A DNA stretch of 64,000 nucleotides. Origin: Jacaranda mimosifolia (taxonomy: Eukaryota > Streptophyta > Magnoliopsida > Lamiales > Bignoniaceae). Shown here one piece after another: positions 58,653-64,000 of the stretch. The stretch lies in assembly GCA_018894105.1 (NCBI GenBank), contig CM032128.1, forward strand, positions 13,373,001 to 13,437,000, written 5' to 3'. The position numbers were made by a program, and so were the translations under genes. Each line of letters starts with the position of its first letter. Position 1 is the stretch's first letter. The notes beneath the pieces are model-generated. The model was not told the origin of the DNA, ran no database searches, and saw only the letters and a program-made list of their open reading frames with translations.

Positions 58653-60605
58653 TCTAAATCATGCTTATATTTGGATCTTTTTGTTGATGATTGATTCACG
58701 TGATGGATTGATCTAAATCACCAAATTCTCAATTCGTATGATGGATTAGAGTGTTTGGATGATGTTGTGTGTGGCTCCTTGATTGATGAATTGAAAGCAT
58801 ACTAGCATGTGTTTTAAATGTTGATTCATATGATTAGTATGTTTTAATTCATATCTTTTAATGTTGAATGTTGATTTAGCATTAATTGATGTTATATGTT
58901 GATATAGCATGTTGATGATTGATCAAAAGAGTTTTGGTCATTTTTGGATCTAATGTGATTGGAGTTTTGTTCGAGATTTTTGAAGAATACGATTCTTACT
59001 TGAACTTAATTTTTGAAGCTTGATTGAGCATTTAAATTTTTAGTTTTAAAATTTGTTTTAGATCTATAAATTGGTTCATAATGTGTGATTTAATGTTTAG
59101 AATGAGTTTTAGCATTTTTGGTGCACAAAGGTTTAGCCAAAAAAGGCCTAACTTGCCTTTGACGTAAAACAGAGGCTGCTGCCGGCTTAGGTGCACAATG
59201 GTAGGGCAGTGACCGAGACTTACTACCCAGCCATGTGCTTTCCTAGGCCAGCAGGGCACGATCATGGATTGGGCAAATTTTGTGCATTTTTCGGGCTCCT
59301 TTAGTGGCTAAAAATGATGTTAAATCATATGTTATGGATACACAAGTATTGTGCAAGTTCTCAATTTTATGTTTGACATTTTTCAAGCTCCTTAAATCTT
59401 GTTAAAGTTTATCTCCAAATGTTTCATAAGTGTTATACATGACCAATTATTTTTTAATTTGATTAGCATTTAATTGTTGGAATTAATTGTTAATTCTAGA
59501 TTTGCTTATTGTTCATTTAATTGTTGAATGGATGATGAATGAATGGGGATGATCATGAGCCTTTAATAATGATTTTATTTATTTCAAGTTGTTGAAATGG
59601 GTGTACTAAATTGGGGCTTGCATGCCACTTTATTTTTACTTTGTAAATGTTATGAGAATAGAATTACTAGGAGTGAGGATTTCTTTCCCATGTAAAAGTT
59701 ACATGGAGCAAAAGAGGCCATGGAGGCATGGAAACTGTTAAAGACCCATGAATGTATGGGATACTCTTATGTAATAGCTAGATTTAATAAACCCACTTAA
59801 AATCAACTAGGTGGTGCACCTATAGCTCTAAGTGTACCACTTGGTTAGGCTCATGGTCATCCCACCCAAGGGGCATGCTAGGCGTGTTTACTTATTTATG
59901 CTTTTCATATCCTACATCATGAGATGCATAGTTAGGACATAGAAAACCTAGATAAGAAGATAAAATGATGAGATCTTTGCAAGTAAAAACCCTCGACTTA
60001 GAATGTCTAAGTGATTTTCAAATATTAAGTTGAAGTGGATACAAATTAAAAGATTTTTAATTAATCCAAGCCTTCTATCAATAGTACACGGCCATGACGA
60101 TGCTTCCGAATTTTTGTGATGGCACTCAAAGAAGGGGTCACACTTAGAAGGAAAGTTGTGAGCATATACTTAGCGTATGATGCACGTTTGATTTGAGAAC
60201 CTCCATGCATTGGCTCTCAAAGCGGGAGATGACATAGAGCCATCTCGAATTAAAGTCTGATTGATAGGTACGACTTAACACTTAGTAATGTAGATGCACT
60301 TGAAGTGGGGTGTCTACATGAAAAGTGAGGTAAAATATATCAATAGTTGCATGAGATGCAATTATCAAGTGTTGCTTACCTTTCAATTATTTGTGGATGG
60401 CACTCAAAGCAGGGGTCCACTGACAAGTCCTTAAGGTCTTGATTCTCACTAGGAAATATGATTCCCCGAATTCTTCTAGGGGGTGAAGAATTTGATAAAA
60501 TAGTGGGAGGAAAACACGCTTGAAAGACCATAAAACATGTTTTTAATATCAAATTCAATCACATGCTTATTCTTTTTTTCACCTTTGAGGACTTGTGAAA
60601 TCTCA
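58653..60605 (+). other. 5' leader of element I, with conserved hairpins
   Basis: The 15-bp hairpin (59805-59819/59832-59846) is fully paired in this copy. Four hairpins follow: 60115-60119/60138-60142, 60201-60207/60233-60239, 60289-60294/60313-60318 and 60393-60397/60416-60420. Segments are of the GCACTC type, as in element C. This is the only leader here directly joined to a near-perfect PBS. Confidence 0.75.
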
Positions 60606-61423
60606 AGAATAGTTTAATGTTCCACTCAACGTTATTTTGGAAACTAATCAACCAACTGGGCCAAACTTCCATGATTGACTTAACCTCAAAAATCATTCTA
60701 GATTTCTAGAAGTGGATATATGTCCTATATCAAGAAGCTCTTAATCCCAGGGGACTAATGTAGATCAAGGGACACGTGAAAATTTCACGAATTGGGTTTA
60801 GAATCATTCTATCCCATAATCTCTTGGTGGCATCTACAAACTTTAAAAGTCTCAAAGGCATATGAATAGTACCTTTGTTAGAGTTTACAAGAGTTATAAA
60901 GCAAACAAGATATGAGAAGTTCATGTTGTCAAAAGAGATTTTTAAAGCCAAGATGGATGTGAAGTCATATGTCATCAATTACGGTCCAAAGATGATTAGG
61001 CTTGGGAAGTTTTGTTTTGTTCCTACTTGGATGTAGTGATGGACAATGATCTCCATGAGGATTTGATCCTCACATCATCGCCGAGTTTTATTGATCAAAG
61101 TGTTGATCTAGAAGGAGACTACCATGATAAGGGCAAACATTTGACACTTGTTTTCTGTTCCAAGTCTATAGGTCTTAGGTGTGTTAGAAAGGGAGGTAAA
61201 AGGAAGAAAAGTTCTTCCTCCAAGGGAAAACTACTATTAAAGGTGTCCGGAGGAGTTAAGAAGACTATAGAGGAAATAGTCGATATTATTTGTTTCTACT
61301 TTGGGTAGATAGGCCATTGGAAGCCATTATGCAAGGAATACCTTGCAACCCTTTGGAAAGGTATATACTTTATTGAAATGCATTTAAAGATAAATTCTTC
61401 CTCATGGATATGTGATATCGCAT
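60606..61423 (+). pseudogene. Element I gag and start of protease, truncated by CACTA insertion
   Basis: A broken N-terminal gag is followed by VMDNDLHEDLIL (61036-61075), KGGKRKKSSSSKGKLLLKVSGG (61195-61260 region) and a zinc-knuckle remnant near 61300. The protease start (WICDIACA-like) is cut at 61426. No downstream pol lies within the window. Confidence 0.7.
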
Positions 61424-61426
61424 GTG

Positions 61427-64000
61427 CACTACAAGAAAAAATGGTTTCAGCAATCATTCTTGGTAGTCGCTAAAAGTAAAAAAATGGTTGCTAAAACCTA
61501 TAGCAACCAAAATATGATTGGTCACATGTGGTCACAACAAAGTAGCTACTAAAAGTGCCCAGTGACGATTTATTAATTTGGATACTAAAGATATATTTTT
61601 AGCGACCATTCAAAATTGATCACTAAAAATGAAACAATTAGCAACAAAATTTTCACTTGCTAATTTAGAAAGTCATGGTTGTTGTAACATTAATATGGTT
61701 GCTATAATTGTATATATAGTGACCACATCATTTTGGTTGATAACAGATTGCATTTTAGCAACCAAATTGTTGGTCGTAATAATTGTTAAATGGCTAAAAA
61801 TAGTTTTCTTATTTAATGTATTTTAGTGACCACGTTGCGACAACAAAGCTTTTATTGCTGAAGAATATCTTTTAGAAATGAAATAATTGATTGTTGTAAT
61901 GTGGTTGGTAATAAATTGACTTTTAGCAATCAAATTACTAGTTGTAATAATTTTAAATGGTTGCAATAATTATCCTGTTTTAGTGACCACATTGCGACGA
62001 TAAAACTTTTATTGTTGAAAAATATCCTTTAACAGCGAAATAGTTGGTTGCAGTAATTTGGTTGGAAATGGATTTCCTTTTAGCAATCAAATTATTGGTC
62101 GTAATAGTTTTTAAATTGTTAAAATAATTGTCATATTTTAGCCACCACATTGCAACGATAAAACTTTTATTGCTAAAAAATATCTTTTAGGAACAAAATA
62201 ATTGCTTGCTATTAATTTTAATATTATGGCAAATCTTATTGCATTTTATATGATTTAGCAACCAAAATTAGCTACTGGCTGCTGATTTATAAATATTAGC
62301 AACCAAATAATAATTACAAAAACAATTTGAATTGGTTGTTACATGTACATATTAGTAGCCACATAGTCCTTGCAGAATCAATTTGTATCGATTGGTAATG
62401 TTTATTTAATAACATTGCTTATAAACCTCTCCAAACAGGAGATTACATGACATAAGTGTTTCAGTGAAATTAAAATAAGTACTTACTTTACAATGATTCA
62501 AGTATAGAGAAAATGCTGCAAATCACCTCTAATAGGGAACAACATTAAATTAAAAACCAAAAGAGGTTGTATTTGGTCAAGCTGTAGCACAATCAATCGG
62601 GTCCACCCAAAAGTTCAATTTTGATCTCCAAGAAGATTGATCTTTCCTCGCCACAATTAAATACAGCTCAGAAAAGCACATACATAAATTTGGTTGCCAA
62701 AACAATTAACTCTTCAGGGATATATCCTTTCAGCTCAATTCAGAACCAGATTACAATAATTAATCACAACTGGCCCAATTCCAAGCCCAGCTACAATTCC
62801 CAATTCATCATTTGCAAAGAGGCGCCCTAGGCCTGTGCGGAAACCATGGTTCAATTCTATCTTAACAGCAAATTCAGCTCCAATGAATACAGGTTCAATT
62901 TCCTATTAAATCAAATCGTAAATTGATTTTGCTGCAAACAAGGGAATTAAAGCTTCCAAATTGAAGCAGCCAAGATTTGCTTCTGGTGTGAGGAATAATC
63001 TCTATCTCCAACCAAAGAATGGTATATCGAACCTTCATTCTCTAAATTTGCCACAAACAAACAAAATTCAAGTCAAATAGTAATTCAAGTCAAAATTCAA
63101 GGAGCAAACTTGAGTTTAATCATTCTAGCAGCAATTCCCCAACCACTCCAGCTATTCCCAAAAGTACACTATGTAAACTTTTCCTACAAAACCATATCCA
63201 CCTGAATCCCCTACCAACATCATCCTAACTGATTTCTAACCAGCTTTCAACAAAACCAGTTACATTTCCTCAGAGACTATATTGCCTAAAGTCCATAATG
63301 AACAAAGAATACATCTAACACTAGCAACATCAAGATAAACAACTGCATCAAAATAACCTATTCCAAGAATGAATGCAAGATAAAGAAAACCAAATAATTC
63401 TGCCAAATTAAAAAATCGACGAAGGATAAACTGAATCAATCAGAACATGATCAAAAATTGCTACCAAATGAACTGAAAAACAGATCAGAATCTCCTAAAT
63501 ATTTCTGAGCCTGAACAACAGAATCTAGAAATCCAGCACATTATATCCAAGCCAAAGCATAGCTCAAATGATACAACTGAACCAAAATTGGTAAACCAGA
63601 ATTAAATCCATAGAAAACATCTCAATTTTGTGTATTGAAGCATCAACTCCTTCAGCAAAATATTAATCTAAGTAATACTCAGCAAGCACCAAACAATGGT
63701 AAAAAATGCACTTCCATACCAGAGAATGACATAACCACCACAGAAACACAGTCTGCCTAAGTAATTGAAATAGCAGGATCCTTAAAGAAGCTATAATGAC
63801 ACAGAACCAAATGTTTCAAATTCAGCAGAAACAAAAGCATAAGAAACCAATCCAGAAGCAGATTAACTATTGCGCCGCACCTGCCACTAAGCCTTCTAGA
63901 TTTCTTTTTGCAAAATAATTATCTCGTTTTTGGCTCTTCATGCTGCTGGAACCTTGTGTTGTATTTTCTGTGGTATCCCAGGACTGCTTTTTCAATTCCT
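61427..64000 (+). mobile_element. CACTA (En/Spm-type) DNA transposon, left end; right end outside window
   Basis: Starts CACTACAAGAAAAAA, the standard plant CACTA terminus, after GTG (61424-61426), a candidate 3-bp target duplication. The next 950 bp or so are filled with short subterminal motifs in both orientations (TTTTAGCAACCA, GGTTGCTAAAA and variants), typical transposase binding repeats. No terminal complement (TTTTTCTTGTAGTG) occurs before 64000, so the element continues to the right. Strand is nominal. Confidence 0.8.
62410..64000. other. Interior of CACTA element or captured DNA, no gene recognised
   Basis: No convincing ORF. The minus strand is T-rich and resembles plant intron or UTR sequence, which could be an untranslated part of the transposon's own gene or captured host sequence. 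Nothing in it could be matched to a transposase. Confidence 0.35.

Noticed and set aside
62621..62830. 69-codon ORF inside the CACTA interior
   Set aside because: Short and of low information, with no resemblance to transposase; expected by chance.

Overview
This 64-kb window is AT-rich plant nuclear DNA, almost certainly angiosperm. It has one recognisable host gene, near the left end. The rest is a dense, old graveyard of LTR retrotransposons with three DNA transposons or miniature elements among them. The plant assignment rests on a SIAMESE-RELATED type cell-cycle inhibitor, on primer-binding sites for initiator-Met tRNA, and on typical plant Ty1/copia, Ty3/gypsy, hAT and CACTA signatures. 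The species cannot be told from the sequence. No tRNA, rRNA or CRISPR array was seen.

Layout. 1-1300: an SMR-type CDK inhibitor gene on the minus strand (CDS 408-641), with a TG microsatellite touching its start codon and a promoter carrying E2F-like, TATA-like and G-box sites. 2251-2861: a non-autonomous hAT element. 3112-10545: a miniature LTR element (TRIM) with matching 5-bp target duplications, whose right LTR was split by a 7.1-kb minus-strand copia element (A, 3408-10485). About 11600-14250: a decayed minus-strand gypsy element (B). 14337-61426: one copia family with long LTRs (about 2.2 kb), here called family L, in at least five internal copies (C and D plus; G, H and J minus; I plus), a solo LTR and several LTR fragments. 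They are nested, chained through shared LTRs and joined by inversions. 61427 to the end: the start of a CACTA element inserted in the protease region of copy I.

All retroelement reading frames carry stops, frameshifts or deletions, so no intact polyprotein is present. Gag, protease, integrase, reverse transcriptase and RNase H segments occur in the normal copia order. The best preserved is the gag of copy H.

The most interesting unexplained structure is in the noncoding parts of family L. The leader between the primer-binding site and gag keeps a 15-bp hairpin followed by four further hairpins in all four copies that retain a leader (C, D, H, I). In three of the four, the stem encloses exactly 18 nt in every copy. 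The stems differ from hairpin to hairpin while the enclosed sequence is nearly the same. That sequence differs as a set between copies C/I and copies D/H. The LTR U3 carries a second structure: a ladder of consecutive short-loop inverted repeats, then a 10-12 bp inverted repeat beside the TATA box. These look like retained RNA or DNA signals of the element; their function is unknown.
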